From positions 102,156 to 166,155 of the forward strand of contig CADAQZ010000002.1 in NCBI GenBank assembly GCA_902790175.1: DNA of 64,000 bases, written 5' to 3'. The position numbers and the translations under genes were made by a program. Positions 1 through 8,514 of the stretch are shown here, in pieces. The notes beneath the pieces were generated by a model. The model was not told where the DNA came from and ran no database searches. It worked only from the letters and a program-made list of their open reading frames with translations. This stretch comes from an uncultured Eubacteriales bacterium (lineage in GTDB: Bacteria > Bacillota > Clostridia > Christensenellales > Aristaeellaceae). Positions within the stretch are counted from its first letter, which is position 1, and the number at the start of each line of letters is the position of its first letter.

Positions 1-470
1 AGCTTCGGCATGTGCGCGAGCGTCACGCCCCGGAACAGCCCCGCGCCGGAGTACCAGCGCGAATTTGGCTGCATGCTGGGGTTGACGGTGATGACGACGC
101 AATTCATCTCGCCCGGATAGACCAGCTGCGTGATGTCCGCCTCGAAGGGCGCGTAGCCGTAGTGCTGAAGCGCGGCCTTCGCGCCGTTGACATCGATCGT
201 GGCGTTCATCATCGCGCCGTCCAGCCGCAGCGCCACGCGCTCGCCCGCCCATTCGGCGGGGATCTCGATCTGCTTCCAGTAGTGCGCGACGCCCGCGTCG
301 TAGTAGCCGCTGGACGACCTGGGTGTCGCGTCGGCGCGCACGTCGCCCTCGATCATGTAGTCGTGCGGCAGGTCCACGAGGCGCTCGTCCAGCGTCCCCA
401 GCACCCGCGCGGGTCCGTCGACGAGCCCGTATCCAAAGTGCCATTCCCGGTTGATATTGATGCTTCGCAT
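1..470 (-). CDS. Glycoside hydrolase family 2 (beta-galactosidase-like), N-terminal part
   Basis: The gene runs off the left edge; only the first 156 codons are present. The reading begins MRSININREWHFG and contains the family 2 sugar-binding jelly-roll signature: 'VDLPHDYMIEG' near residue 35, 'YYDAGVAHYWKQIEIP' near residue 60, and 'NSRWYSGAGLFRGV' near residue 140, the hallmark just before the immunoglobulin-like second domain. GH2 enzymes remove beta-galactosyl, glucuronyl or mannosyl residues from glycans. The catalytic glutamates lie beyond the window, so the substrate cannot be told. No signal peptide is present, which suggests a cytoplasmic enzyme. An AAGGAG ribosome site lies about 10 bases before the ATG. 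The 245 bases between it and the divergent zinc operon are AT-richer than the surroundings. Confidence 0.88.
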   Translation of the reverse strand, partial: MRSININREWHFGYGLVDGPARVLGTLDERLVDLPHDYMIEGDVRADATPRSSSGYYDAGVAHYWKQIEIPAEWAGERVALRLDGAMMNATIDVNGAKAALQHYGYAPFEADITQLVYPGEMNCVVITVNPSMQPNSRWYSGAGLFRGVTLAHMPK

Positions 471-637
471 AATGCCTCTCCTTCGCATGTGGATTGCTCG
501 CCTATATAGTTTTCCGCGGGTGCGGCTTTTTCCTTCTTTTTCTTCGTTTAATAGCGTATTTTCTTCAAATACGACGCGCGTTGCGCCCCCTCCCCTGCCA
601 CCCGTCTTTCAACGCTGTTCACAGAAATTTCTCAATT

Positions 638-652
638 TGAAACCGGTTTTCA
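638..652. promoter_or_regulatory. Palindrome, candidate zinc-regulator operator
   Basis: TGAAACCGGTTTTCA has a perfect 10-base core, AAACCGGTTT at 640-649, and lies two bases upstream of the -35 box of the zinc transport operon. The central AACCGGTT matches the core of the AdcR-type zinc box known from streptococci (TTAACYRGTTAA). Assigning it to a zinc regulator is inference; no zur or adcR gene is in the window. Confidence 0.4.
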
Positions 653-654
653 TA

Positions 655-682
655 TTGACATTTCACGACACCGTGCTAAAAT
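655..682 (+). promoter_or_regulatory. Sigma-70 promoter of the zinc operon
   Basis: TTGACA at 655-660 is followed after 16 bases by TAAAAT at 677-682. It lies 33 bases upstream of the GTG start at 716 and directly downstream of a palindrome. Confidence 0.6.
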
Positions 683-715
683 GAATGGGAATCGTGGGAA
701 AGGGGGAAGCGAACC

Positions 716-1021
716 GTGTTCAAGCGCAGACGAGTGCTTGCCGTTTTGATTTGCGCCTTCGTGGCGCTGTCGATGCTCGCGTCCTCCGCCTGCATCGCAC
801 ATGAGGCGATCCATCCCCACGCCTGCACCGGCGAGGGTTGCCCCGTCTGCCAGTTCATCGCGCACCTCGAGCAGGTCCGCCGGGTCTTCGGCGCGGCCCT
901 GCTGGCGCTGTTGCTGGTCTGCATCTCTTTGGCCGCGGGCCGCACCTGGCGTGCCGCCCCGGCGATGGCCGTGCCCGCGCTCGCCACGCCCGTCGGCAGG
1001 AAGATCCGTCTGAACAGTTAA
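716..1021 (+). CDS. Small Cys/His-rich membrane or exported protein of the zinc operon
   Basis: This 101-residue protein starts at a GTG with a GGGGGAAG ribosome site. It has an N-terminal hydrophobic segment (residues 8-25), then a compact metal-ligand cluster: H29, E30, H33, H35, C37, C42, C45 and H50, in the order HE-x2-H-x-H-x-C-x4-C-x2-C. A second hydrophobic segment follows at about 58-75 and a basic tail ends it. It is the first gene of the operon that continues with a metal-binding lipoprotein and permease, so a role in zinc sensing or delivery at the membrane is likely. Similar short proteins are known beside zinc ABC transporters in clostridia, but I know of no proven function. Confidence 0.7.
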   Translation: MFKRRRVLAVLICAFVALSMLASSACIAHEAIHPHACTGEGCPVCQFIAHLEQVRRVFGAALLALLLVCISLAAGRTWRAAPAMAVPALATPVGRKIRLNS

Positions 1022-1154
1022 ATCACATTGATTCGCAAGGGTGAACGCGCCCCCGCGCCGTTTTTGCGTCGCGGATGGGCTCGCGTTTGTTTGCCCTTGC
1101 CATTTTATGCCCTTTTTGACGACACATCTATCGAATCATTTGGAGGTTCCTATC

Positions 1155-2117
1155 ATGAAAAAGACTGTTGCTTGCATGCTCATATTTGTCATGCTGTTTG
1201 GTTTTGCGTTTTCCGGCGCTTCCTGCGCCGAGGGGAAGAAGCTGAGCGTCGTGACCACCATCTTCCCGATCTACGACTGGGTGCGCGAGATCGCTGGGGA
1301 TAGCGACGTCGAGATCACGATGCTGCTGGACACCGGCGTGGACCTGCACAGCTACCAGTCCACCGCTCAGGACATCCTGAAGATCGCGTCCTGCGACGTA
1401 TTCGTGTACGTGGGCGGCGAGTCCGACGATTGGGTCGAGGGCGCGCTGGCCGGAGCGCCGAATCCGGACCGGGTGGTCGTCAACCTGCTCGAAGCGCTGG
1501 GAGACGACATCGTGGCCGAAGAGCTCGTCGAGGGCATGGAGGCCGAAGAGGAAGAGGGCGAGAACGAGGAGGCCGTCGAGTACGACGAGCACGTCTGGCT
1601 GTCGCTGCGCAACGCGCAAAAGCTGGTCAAGGCGCTGGCGGACGCGCTGTCCGAGGCTGACCCCGACCGCGCCGAAGCCTACGCGGCCAATGCCGACGCC
1701 TACATCGAAAAGCTCGCAGCGCTGGACGCCGAATACGCCGCCGCCCGCGAAGGCGCCGACTTTGACACGATCCTGTTCGGCGACCGCTTCCCCTTCCGCT
1801 ACCTGGCGGACGACTACGACCTCGACTACTACGCCGCCTTCGCCGGCTGCTCCGCCGAGAGCGAGGCCAGCTTTGAGACCATCGTGTTCCTCGCGGGCAA
1901 GGTGGACGAGTTGGGGCTCACCACCGTACTGACCATCGAGGGAACCGACCACCGCATCGCCGAGACCATCGTGGAAAACACCCAGGCGAAGGACGCAAAG
2001 GTGCTGTCGCTGGATTCGATGCAGTCCGTCACCGCCGGGGACGTGCAAAGCGGCGCAACCTACCTGGGCGCGATGGAGGGCAACCTCGACACATTGAAGC
2101 AGGCGCTGTCGAAATAA
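1155..2117 (+). CDS. znuA: Metal (zinc-type) ABC transporter substrate-binding protein
   Basis: The ATG at 1155 follows TGGAGG, and the product of 320 residues begins with a signal peptide ending near C24. It belongs to the cluster A-I (ZnuA/TroA) binding proteins: 'VVTTIFPIYDWVREIAGD' is the family start, H65 in 'DLHSYQST' and H146 in 'DEHVWLS' are the expected metal ligands, and 'FGDRFPFRYLADDY' (209-222) replaces the third-ligand segment, possibly with D210 in place of His. The loop that is histidine-rich in zinc members is here a run of Glu/Asp (residues 122-145). The protein would capture zinc or manganese outside the membrane and hand it to the permease encoded next. Confidence 0.92.
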   Translation: MKKTVACMLIFVMLFGFAFSGASCAEGKKLSVVTTIFPIYDWVREIAGDSDVEITMLLDTGVDLHSYQSTAQDILKIASCDVFVYVGGESDDWVEGALAGAPNPDRVVVNLLEALGDDIVAEELVEGMEAEEEEGENEEAVEYDEHVWLSLRNAQKLVKALADALSEADPDRAEAYAANADAYIEKLAALDAEYAAAREGADFDTILFGDRFPFRYLADDYDLDYYAAFAGCSAESEASFETIVFLAGKVDELGLTTVLTIEGTDHRIAETIVENTQAKDAKVLSLDSMQSVTAGDVQSGATYLGAMEGNLDTLKQALSK

Positions 2118-2150
2118 TCGGCGCGCCCGTTCCCGAAGGAAGGTTTGGCT

Positions 2151-2975
2151 ATGCTATCGCAGTATATGCAGTTTCCGTTCGTGCGCTACGCGCTGGTGGT
2201 GGGCACGCTGATCGCGCTGTGCTCGTCGCTGCTGGGCGTGACACTGGTATTGAAGCGCTTCTCGTTCATCGGCGACGGCCTGTCGCACGTGGCGTTCGGC
2301 GCGATGGCCGTCGCGGGCGTATTGCACATCATGGACGACATGCTGTTCGTGATGCCGGTGACGATCGTCTGCGCGGTGCTGCTGCTGCGCACGGGGAAGA
2401 ACGCGAAAGTGAAGGGCGACGCCGCGGTGGCGATGATCTCCGTAGGCGCGCTGGCGGTGGGCTATCTGCTGCTCAACCTGTTCTCCACCTCGTCGAACCT
2501 CTCCGGCGACGTGTGTTCCACGCTGTTCGGCTCCACGTCGATCCTGACGCTGACGAAGGCAGAGGTGTGGCTGTGCGCGGTGCTGTCGCTGGTCGTGGTG
2601 GCGCTGTTTATCCTCCTTTACAACCGGATATTCGCCATCACCTTCGACGAGGACTTCTGCCGCGCCGTCGGCACGCGCGTGGACGCCTACAACCTGCTGA
2701 TCGCGGTGGTGATCGCCGTGATCATCGTGCTGGCGATGAACCTGGTGGGGTCGCTGTTGATCTCGGCGCTGATCATCTTCCCGGCGCTGTCGGCCATGCG
2801 GCTGTTCAAGAGCTTCCGGGGCGTGACGATCTGCTCCGCCGCGGTGTCGGTCGTCTGCGCACTGGCGGGCATGCTCATCTCCATCGTGGGCGGCACGCCG
2901 GTGGGCTCCACCATCGTGGCGGTGGACATCGCCGTGTTCTTCGCGTTCGCGCTGATTGAAAAACTGAAGGGATAG
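2151..2975 (+). CDS. znuB: Metal ABC transporter permease
   Basis: This 274-residue protein spans the membrane about eight times and is a typical ABC-3 family permease: 'LGVTLVLKRFSFIGDGLSHVAF' near residue 30 and 'GSLLISALIIFPALSAMRLF' near residue 200 are family landmarks. The ATG at 2151 is preferred over a TTG at 2145 because GAAGGAAGG sits seven bases before it. In nearly all homologous operons a znuC ATPase gene lies beside it; here the permease directly follows the binding protein and no ABC ATPase is encoded anywhere in the window. The ATPase may be supplied from another locus. Confidence 0.92.
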   Translation: MLSQYMQFPFVRYALVVGTLIALCSSLLGVTLVLKRFSFIGDGLSHVAFGAMAVAGVLHIMDDMLFVMPVTIVCAVLLLRTGKNAKVKGDAAVAMISVGALAVGYLLLNLFSTSSNLSGDVCSTLFGSTSILTLTKAEVWLCAVLSLVVVALFILLYNRIFAITFDEDFCRAVGTRVDAYNLLIAVVIAVIIVLAMNLVGSLLISALIIFPALSAMRLFKSFRGVTICSAAVSVVCALAGMLISIVGGTPVGSTIVAVDIAVFFAFALIEKLKG

Positions 2976-2986
2976 GAGGCGTATTT

Positions 2987-3406
2987 ATGAAACGCATACT
3001 GCTGATCGCGCTTTTGTGCCTGTCGCTATTGCCAATGGGCGTTCGCGCGGAGGAGACGCCCATCGACCTCGACCTGACCGCCGTCAGCGGCACGATACTC
3101 TATTCGCAGGTGTACAACATGATCATGGACCCGGACAGCTACACAGGGCTGCGGGTCAAGCTGCGCGGCAATTTCAGCTACTTTAAGGACCCGGACACAG
3201 GCGCGGAGTACTTCGCCGCCGTCATCGCCGACGCGACGGCCTGCTGCGCCCAGGGCATCGAGTTCGTCTGGGCGGGCGAGCACGTCTATCCGCAGGACTA
3301 TCCCACGCCGGAAACAATGATCACCGTGACGGGCACGTTCGGCACCTATATCGAGAACGGCTACATGTACATCCAGCTGAGCAACGCCGAGCTTGAATGG
3401 GATTAG
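2987..3406 (+). CDS. Small secreted protein of the zinc operon
   Basis: This 139-residue protein has a cleavable signal peptide (about residues 1-21) and is encoded 11 bases after the permease, with an AGGAGG site. The mature part repeats the pattern of an OB-fold-like beta domain: 'LYSQVYNMIMDPDSYTGLRV', 'KLRGNFSYF', then 'ADATACCAQGIEFVW' and 'ITVTGTFGTY'. The adjacent cysteines of ACCAQG could bind a metal. Proteins of this kind commonly accompany zinc transporters in clostridia; the function is unproven. Its place as last gene of the operon supports a role in extracellular metal handling. Confidence 0.75.
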   Translation: MKRILLIALLCLSLLPMGVRAEETPIDLDLTAVSGTILYSQVYNMIMDPDSYTGLRVKLRGNFSYFKDPDTGAEYFAAVIADATACCAQGIEFVWAGEHVYPQDYPTPETMITVTGTFGTYIENGYMYIQLSNAELEWD

Positions 3407-3418
3407 ATCGGCTGTATA

Positions 3419-4807
3419 TCATGCCTCCTGGAGCGTCAGGTTTTTGAGCCAGCGCTCCTTCTTCAGCCAGAAGTGGAAGATCACCAGCTTGACCACGTCG
3501 ATCAGCTTGACGCCGCAGTACATCGCCACGGGACCGACGTCGGTACAGAGCGCCAGCAGGAACACCATCGGGGTCATCACGAAGATCGTGAGCCCCGCGT
3601 CGGTGTACGCGCCCATCTTCGTATCGCCGCCCGCGCGGGCGACGGCCTGCTGCGTGTTCATGTACACCCACGCGGGCATCAGCAGCGACATCATCGTCAC
3701 CATGCTGCGGCAGATGGCGATGGCGCTGTCGCTGAGGCGGCCGAACACGATCGGAACGATCAGCGTCGTGGTCAGGCCGAAGAGCGTCATCATCACGCCG
3801 AACACCGCCGAGCCCGACAGCAGCCACGTCTTTTCGCGCCGCGCCTTCTCCAGGTCCCCTTCGCCCAGCGTCTTTCCCAAAATCACGCCCGTGGCAGAGT
3901 AGACGCCGCCGAAGGCCACGAAGTAGAGGTTGGCGATGGCAAAGCTGGAGGCCATGCCCGAGACGACGTCCGCGCCGCCCCGGCCGTTGTAGAGCGCCGT
4001 GGTCACGGTCTCGGAAAGCACCCACACCATCTCGCAGAACAGCACGAGCGCGCCCTTTTTGAGGATCTCGCGAAACAGCCTGCCGTCGATCTTCGGCATC
4101 TCCGCAAGCGGCACGGCGAAATCCGGCTTGCTGCGCACGTACACGACGACGAACAGCATGAGCTCCACCAGCCGCGCGATCACCGTCGCCAGCGCCGCGC
4201 CGCGCACGCCCAATTTGGGGAAGCCGAGGTTGCCGTAGATCAGCAGCCAGTTGAACAGCGTGTTGGTCAGCGTGGCGACGACCGTCACCACCAGCGGCGT
4301 CTTCACCTTGCCCATGTCGCGCAGCGAGCTCGCGACGCACATCGAGATCGTCATCGGCAAGCCGATCCAGAACATGATGCGGATGTACTGCACAGCCTCG
4401 TCCAGGATGCGGTCGGCCTGAGTGTTGCCGATCAGCATCAGCGACAGCACCTGTCTCGGGAACACGATGCAGACGAGGAAGTACGGCACGAACGCGGCCA
4501 GGCCCATCGCCAGCTTGAAGCGAAACGCCTGCCGCATCCCCTCCGGGTCCTTCGCGCCGAAGAACTGCGTCATGAAGATGCCGCCGGACATGCAGATGGC
4601 GTTCAAAAACACCATGAACACAAACAGCACCTGCCCGGCGACGTTCACGCCCGACATGCACACGTCTCCCAGCCCCGACACCATGAAGTTGTCGATGAGC
4701 GAGACCATGCTCTGGATCAGCTGCTGCAGCATGATCGGCACCGCGATGGCCAGCGCGCTTTTGTAGAATTGTCCGGGGCCGAACAGGCCCCGCCTTTCGA
4801 TCGTCAT
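3419..4807 (-). CDS. MATE family efflux transporter
   Basis: This 462-residue integral membrane protein has twelve predicted helices in two homologous halves, as usual for MATE drug/sodium antiporters. Characteristic segments are 'IAVPIMLQQLIQSMVSLIDNFMVSGLGD' at residues 19-46 and 'GVRGAALATVIARLVEL' in the middle. A GAGGAAAG ribosome site precedes the ATG. It is the last gene of the long minus-strand run and ends 12 bases from the convergent zinc operon. The exported compound cannot be inferred. Confidence 0.93.
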   Translation of the reverse strand: MTIERRGLFGPGQFYKSALAIAVPIMLQQLIQSMVSLIDNFMVSGLGDVCMSGVNVAGQVLFVFMVFLNAICMSGGIFMTQFFGAKDPEGMRQAFRFKLAMGLAAFVPYFLVCIVFPRQVLSLMLIGNTQADRILDEAVQYIRIMFWIGLPMTISMCVASSLRDMGKVKTPLVVTVVATLTNTLFNWLLIYGNLGFPKLGVRGAALATVIARLVELMLFVVVYVRSKPDFAVPLAEMPKIDGRLFREILKKGALVLFCEMVWVLSETVTTALYNGRGGADVVSGMASSFAIANLYFVAFGGVYSATGVILGKTLGEGDLEKARREKTWLLSGSAVFGVMMTLFGLTTTLIVPIVFGRLSDSAIAICRSMVTMMSLLMPAWVYMNTQQAVARAGGDTKMGAYTDAGLTIFVMTPMVFLLALCTDVGPVAMYCGVKLIDVVKLVIFHFWLKKERWLKNLTLQEA

Positions 4808-4837
4808 TTTTCTTTCCTCAGCGTTTTGTCAAACAGT

Positions 4838-5500
4838 TTATTTGCAGCCGTCGCACAGCAACATGACGGAGGCGCGATAGATCAGATAGAGCCCCGCGCT
4901 TAAGAGCACCGCGCCGACGATGTCCGTCAGCCAGTGCACGCCGGACACCAGCCTGCCGATCACCATGAACGCGGCAAACAGCGCAGCGAAGGCCGCGGCG
5001 GCGGTCTTTACGGAGGCGCTGCGCGCGCGCCGGTTCGCCTGGAACACGAGCGTCGGCATCACGCTCAGCACCAGCAGCGTCGTCGAGGAGGGATAGGACG
5101 CCTCCATCGCGCCGTCGATCGGGATCGGCCGGTAGTTGATCGGGATCATCTCGAAGATCAGGTAGCCGAAGATCACGAGGATGTAGTATCCGCCCAGCAG
5201 GATGATGTCCAGATCGACCTTCTTGAGGCTGCGGCGCTTGATCCACTGACAGAGCCCCAGCGCGCCGAAGCAGATGCAGATGAACACCGGCACAAGGCCC
5301 AGCCAGTCCGTGATGGTGTAGAGGCCCATGTGCACGCCCGTCAGCTTGCGAAACCACGTATTCAGCGCGGCAAAGCCGATGTCGGTGCCGTTCTGCCCCA
5401 CCGGCTTGACGTCCACGCACAGGATCAGGACGGTCCACAGTATAAACGCGATTATCAGCAGGATGCCCGCTGTCAATATCTTTTTTCCGTTCGTCTTCAT
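4838..5500 (-). CDS. PAP2-family membrane phosphatase
   Basis: This 220-residue protein has about six transmembrane segments and the three phosphatase motifs in order: R124 within 'INYRPI', 'YPSST' at 136-140 and 'GRLVSGVHWLTD' with R183, H189 and D193. The family removes phosphate from lipids such as phosphatidic acid or undecaprenyl diphosphate on the outer face of the membrane. The second motif is PSST rather than PSGH, so the histidine that helps stabilise the phosphate is missing. I have seen this variant in clostridial members, so it is probably still an enzyme. Confidence 0.85.
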   Translation of the reverse strand: MKTNGKKILTAGILLIIAFILWTVLILCVDVKPVGQNGTDIGFAALNTWFRKLTGVHMGLYTITDWLGLVPVFICICFGALGLCQWIKRRSLKKVDLDIILLGGYYILVIFGYLIFEMIPINYRPIPIDGAMEASYPSSTTLLVLSVMPTLVFQANRRARSASVKTAAAAFAALFAAFMVIGRLVSGVHWLTDIVGAVLLSAGLYLIYRASVMLLCDGCK

Positions 5501-5516
5501 TGTAGTTTCCTCTCTT

Positions 5517-6431
5517 TCAATCGATCCTTCCCGTTTTGATCAGCCTCTGCACTTCCTCCAGCCGCGGCGGGTTCAGCGGCAGCGGGAAGCGGGAGATGGC
5601 GACGGCGGAGCACGCACTTGCGAAGCGCACCATGTCGTCGTCGCTCATGCCGTGCAATAGCGCGTACACGCACCCGGCCTTGAACGTGTCGCCCGCGCCC
5701 AGCGTGCTCTTGACCTCGACGGCAAAGGACTTCATCCTCTGGATGGGCCCGCCCTTGCGGGCATAGAGCATCTCGCCGCCACCCTGCGTGAGGATCGTCA
5801 GGCCGTCCGTCTCCTCCTTCAACAGCGCCACCACGGTCTCGGGAGCCATGCCCGCGTAGACCTCGTCGCTGCACTCGTGGGAGACGACGTTCACGGCAGC
5901 GCCATGGTGCAGGGGCGAGTCGTGCGGGCAGTCGATGGTGACGTAGGGGATGCCGTGGCGGGTGCAGAATTCGGCCGCCAGCAGCGATTCGTCCCCAAAG
6001 TAAGGGTCGACCGCCGCGACCTTGCAGCCGGCGATGTCTTCCTCCCGCGGCACGCTCCACCAGCGCCTGCCCGTGGCGAACAGCGTCTGGAAGCGGCCCA
6101 TCGGCGAGCGCACGAGCCCGGCGATCACCACGTAGTCCATCACGCCGGGGTCGTCGTCCACGAAGCGCAGCGGCGACAGGTCCACGTTTTTGTCCGCGTA
6201 GAACGCCCGGAGCATCGGCCCGACCTGCGTGCCGATCCAGGTGCCGTCCATGCGCACCGAAGTGCCCAGCGCGTCGAGCACCGTCGCCGCCGTGCCGGTC
6301 TCGCCGCCGGGCAGGAAGTACTGCTGACTGATCTCCGAATACTCGTCCGGTCTCAAAAAGCCGTCCCGCAGCAGGAACGAGTGCGTGCCCAGCACCTGGC
6401 CGAACAGGTAGACCTCGCAATTCTTTTTCAT
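5517..6431 (-). CDS. PfkB-family carbohydrate kinase
   Basis: The ATG at 6429-6431 with GGAGG eight bases before it gives 304 residues, the usual ribokinase-family length; the longer open frame upstream has no family similarity. 'GAGDTFKAG' at 245-253 is the second PfkB signature with catalytic base D248, and 'TQGGGEMLYAR' lies in the nucleotide-binding half. 'PGGETGTAATVLDALG' near residue 41 matches the substrate-binding glycine motif. The enzyme would phosphorylate a sugar or nucleoside in the cytoplasm. Neighbouring genes give no hint of the substrate. Confidence 0.88.
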   Translation of the reverse strand: MKKNCEVYLFGQVLGTHSFLLRDGFLRPDEYSEISQQYFLPGGETGTAATVLDALGTSVRMDGTWIGTQVGPMLRAFYADKNVDLSPLRFVDDDPGVMDYVVIAGLVRSPMGRFQTLFATGRRWWSVPREEDIAGCKVAAVDPYFGDESLLAAEFCTRHGIPYVTIDCPHDSPLHHGAAVNVVSHECSDEVYAGMAPETVVALLKEETDGLTILTQGGGEMLYARKGGPIQRMKSFAVEVKSTLGAGDTFKAGCVYALLHGMSDDDMVRFASACSAVAISRFPLPLNPPRLEEVQRLIKTGRID

Positions 6432-6453
6432 CCTTTTATCCTCCGAATCCGTG

Positions 6454-7509
6454 TCAATTCTCCTCCAGGATCCGCAGCCCCTCCAGGCGATCCTGGCCGA
6501 GTATCTCCTGTGTTTTTTCAAAGTCGAACCGCTCATGCAGGCGGTCCTGGACCGCCAGAAACGCCTTCTTGCCGTGTTTTTGGATGTACAGGGAGTGTGC
6601 CTTGGCCGCGGCCGCTCCGTCGTTCGTGGGGACGTAGAAGCCCACATCGCAGGTCTCCAGGCTCTCGCAATCCCAGCAGCCGTCGATCCCCTTCTCCCGG
6701 CAGCACTTCGCGTTGGGACAGACGCCGTCCGGCGAGCAGGTCGCGAACGAGCAGGCGTTGTAGGCCGTCCGGCAGCCGCCGCACCACTCGCCGAGGAAGC
6801 AGTGGTTGCACGACAGGCCGCAGTACGCGACGGGGTCGGCGCCCTTCCTCGCCAGCTTGCAGAGCCGGTTCTTGATGCGGCACATCGCCTCGATGTGCAT
6901 GATCCAGTGCCGGGAGAACGGCATCAGGATCAGGCCCTTCACGTCCTTGCCGCACCAGTAATCGATCAGCCACCGCGCGCGCTCGTCGTCGCTGACGCAG
7001 CCCGTCGCGCGCAGCTTTTCGCGCACGTCGTCGCCAAACTTTCGCTTCAGGTCCGGATACGCGAGGCGATTCAAGATCCGGTTGGTGGACTGCATCACTT
7101 CCCGCGCGTACAGGATCAGCTGTCGATGGTCCAGCTGCCTGGAGAAGTCGGCGATCGCCTCCCCGGCCAGCTCGTTGCCCGTCGTGATGATCGGCGCGCG
7201 GACCGCATCGCAAAAGCCGTTCTCGAAGAACACTTGGCGATCCCCGGCGATCATCTCGTGCGCGACGATGTCCTCGATCCTGAAGATGTGCCAGACGGAG
7301 TAGTCCAGCGTCTTGCTGTGCAGGCCGTCTGCACTGGCAAACGGCATCTGCCAGAACGCCTCCGCGGGGTAGTTTGCGGCGATCTGTTCGACCTGACCGA
7401 ACAGCTCGCCCCTAAATTCGATGAGCTTCTCGATGCCCGAGGCAAAGGTCGCCCCCTTGGACAGCAGCGCCTGTATCTCCTTGTTCTTCTCCGACCATTC
7501 CCTGTTCAT
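6454..7509 (-). CDS. DUF3795-type cysteine-rich protein with N-terminal helical domain
   Basis: The ATG at 7507-7509 with GGAGGG before it gives 351 residues. The first about 220 residues are mostly helical with scattered histidines (H64, H74, H84), reminiscent of DinB-like helical bundles, but the match is not certain. Residues 230-287 form the cysteine-rich DUF3795 region: 'YCGLSCNHC', 'EWCGGC', 'CSFATC', 'CPNAKCC', 'GCWDC'. That spacing suggests zinc or iron-sulfur binding. No function has been shown for DUF3795 proteins. The gene follows the methyltransferase gene closely and may be co-transcribed. Confidence 0.72.
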   Translation of the reverse strand: MNREWSEKNKEIQALLSKGATFASGIEKLIEFRGELFGQVEQIAANYPAEAFWQMPFASADGLHSKTLDYSVWHIFRIEDIVAHEMIAGDRQVFFENGFCDAVRAPIITTGNELAGEAIADFSRQLDHRQLILYAREVMQSTNRILNRLAYPDLKRKFGDDVREKLRATGCVSDDERARWLIDYWCGKDVKGLILMPFSRHWIMHIEAMCRIKNRLCKLARKGADPVAYCGLSCNHCFLGEWCGGCRTAYNACSFATCSPDGVCPNAKCCREKGIDGCWDCESLETCDVGFYVPTNDGAAAAKAHSLYIQKHGKKAFLAVQDRLHERFDFEKTQEILGQDRLEGLRILEEN

Positions 7510-7567
7510 GGCGTTCCCTCCGCACCTCAGTGGTCCCGTTTGTTTCGCCTGTTCCTTCAGTCGTCCG

Positions 7568-8458
7568 TCAATTGCCTTTCTTGACCGCCAGGCAGTAGCC
7601 GACGCCCTCGGGGGCGCGCATCGCATGCGCCGGTTCTTCGCGGTTGTAGGCCGCGAAGAACGCATCGGTCGCCTCGTTGGCGTCCATGTGCTCGTAGATC
7701 AAAAAGCCCGCGTCCGCGAGCAGCGCCTCCATCTCATCGTAGGCGTACTTCGCCTTCATGGCCTCCCCCGCCGCGGCGGCGAGCTCGCGGTTGCGCCGAG
7801 CCTCGGCTCCGCCTTCCGCCATCGGATAGTCGAAGCAGACGGACGAGCCCTCGGGGCAGATCGACGCGATCCCTTCAATAAGGCGCTTGAAATCGCCCTT
7901 TGAGAGATAATAGCTGATGCCGAGCAGGCTCGCGAAGGACGCTTCGCCCGGGTCGAAGCCTGCGCGGATCAGCCTGTCCTTCCATTCGGGTCCAGACAGG
8001 TTGCAGCCGATGGCTTCCACGCGGCAGGCGGACTCCAGCCCGGCCCTATGGATGCGAGCCCAGCGGTCCGCGATCATCGCGGGCCTGTCGAGCTCGAATA
8101 CCGCAAGCCGACTGTCCCGGTTGCGCAGCGGGAAGGTGTCGTAGCCAACGGCGTACAAAACGACCTGCCGACAGCCGATGCGCGCGGCGTTGTCGATCGC
8201 GCGCTCGCAGAAGGCGCTCCTGGCCAGCACCGATGGCGCAAGCTGATGGTCGACGACGTACCGCAGCGCCTCGTCCGGCGTGCCCTCGAAGCCCGGTGCG
8301 AAGTAGGCAATGCCGTCCGTCATGTTCTTCGAGATCGCGGAATATTCCTTATCCGATAGCAGCCTCTGGGCCAAATCGTCCGCAAAGACGTGCACGCGGC
8401 TGTTCTGGTAGTGATACGCCCGCGCGAAGGCGCTGACGAGCGCGGTCATGTTGTCCAT
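7568..8458 (-). CDS. SAM-dependent methyltransferase, leucine carboxyl methyltransferase family
   Basis: This 296-residue protein matches the LCM family of class I methyltransferases. The N-terminal 'SAFARAYHYQ' and 'ARSAFCERAI' helices precede 'CRQVVLYAVGYDTFPLRN' (SAM-binding motif I in this family's form) and 'LAVFELDRPAMIADR', whose acidic residue is expected to hold the SAM ribose. 'EASFASLLGISYYLSKG' is the post-core motif. Bacterial members methylate carboxyl or hydroxyl groups of small molecules or polyketide precursors; the substrate here is unknown. Confidence 0.85.
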   Translation of the reverse strand: MDNMTALVSAFARAYHYQNSRVHVFADDLAQRLLSDKEYSAISKNMTDGIAYFAPGFEGTPDEALRYVVDHQLAPSVLARSAFCERAIDNAARIGCRQVVLYAVGYDTFPLRNRDSRLAVFELDRPAMIADRWARIHRAGLESACRVEAIGCNLSGPEWKDRLIRAGFDPGEASFASLLGISYYLSKGDFKRLIEGIASICPEGSSVCFDYPMAEGGAEARRNRELAAAAGEAMKAKYAYDEMEALLADAGFLIYEHMDANEATDAFFAAYNREEPAHAMRAPEGVGYCLAVKKGN

Positions 8459-8514
8459 GGTTCGACTTCCTTGTGGGATTTCGTAATATACGTTTCTGTC
8501 AGTTCCCGTTTTTC

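Noticed and set aside
12..509. Plus-strand open frame over the GH2 gene
   Set aside because: The minus strand encodes clear GH2 motifs with a ribosome site; the plus frame is a GC-bias shadow.
1041..1154. Upstream extension of the metal-binding protein gene
   Set aside because: The ATG at 1155 has a TGGAGG site and starts a signal peptide; the extension has neither.
5517..6647. Longer version of the PfkB kinase gene
   Set aside because: The extra N-terminal residues are arginine-rich shadow sequence overlapping the neighbouring gene; the ATG at 6431 has a good ribosome site.
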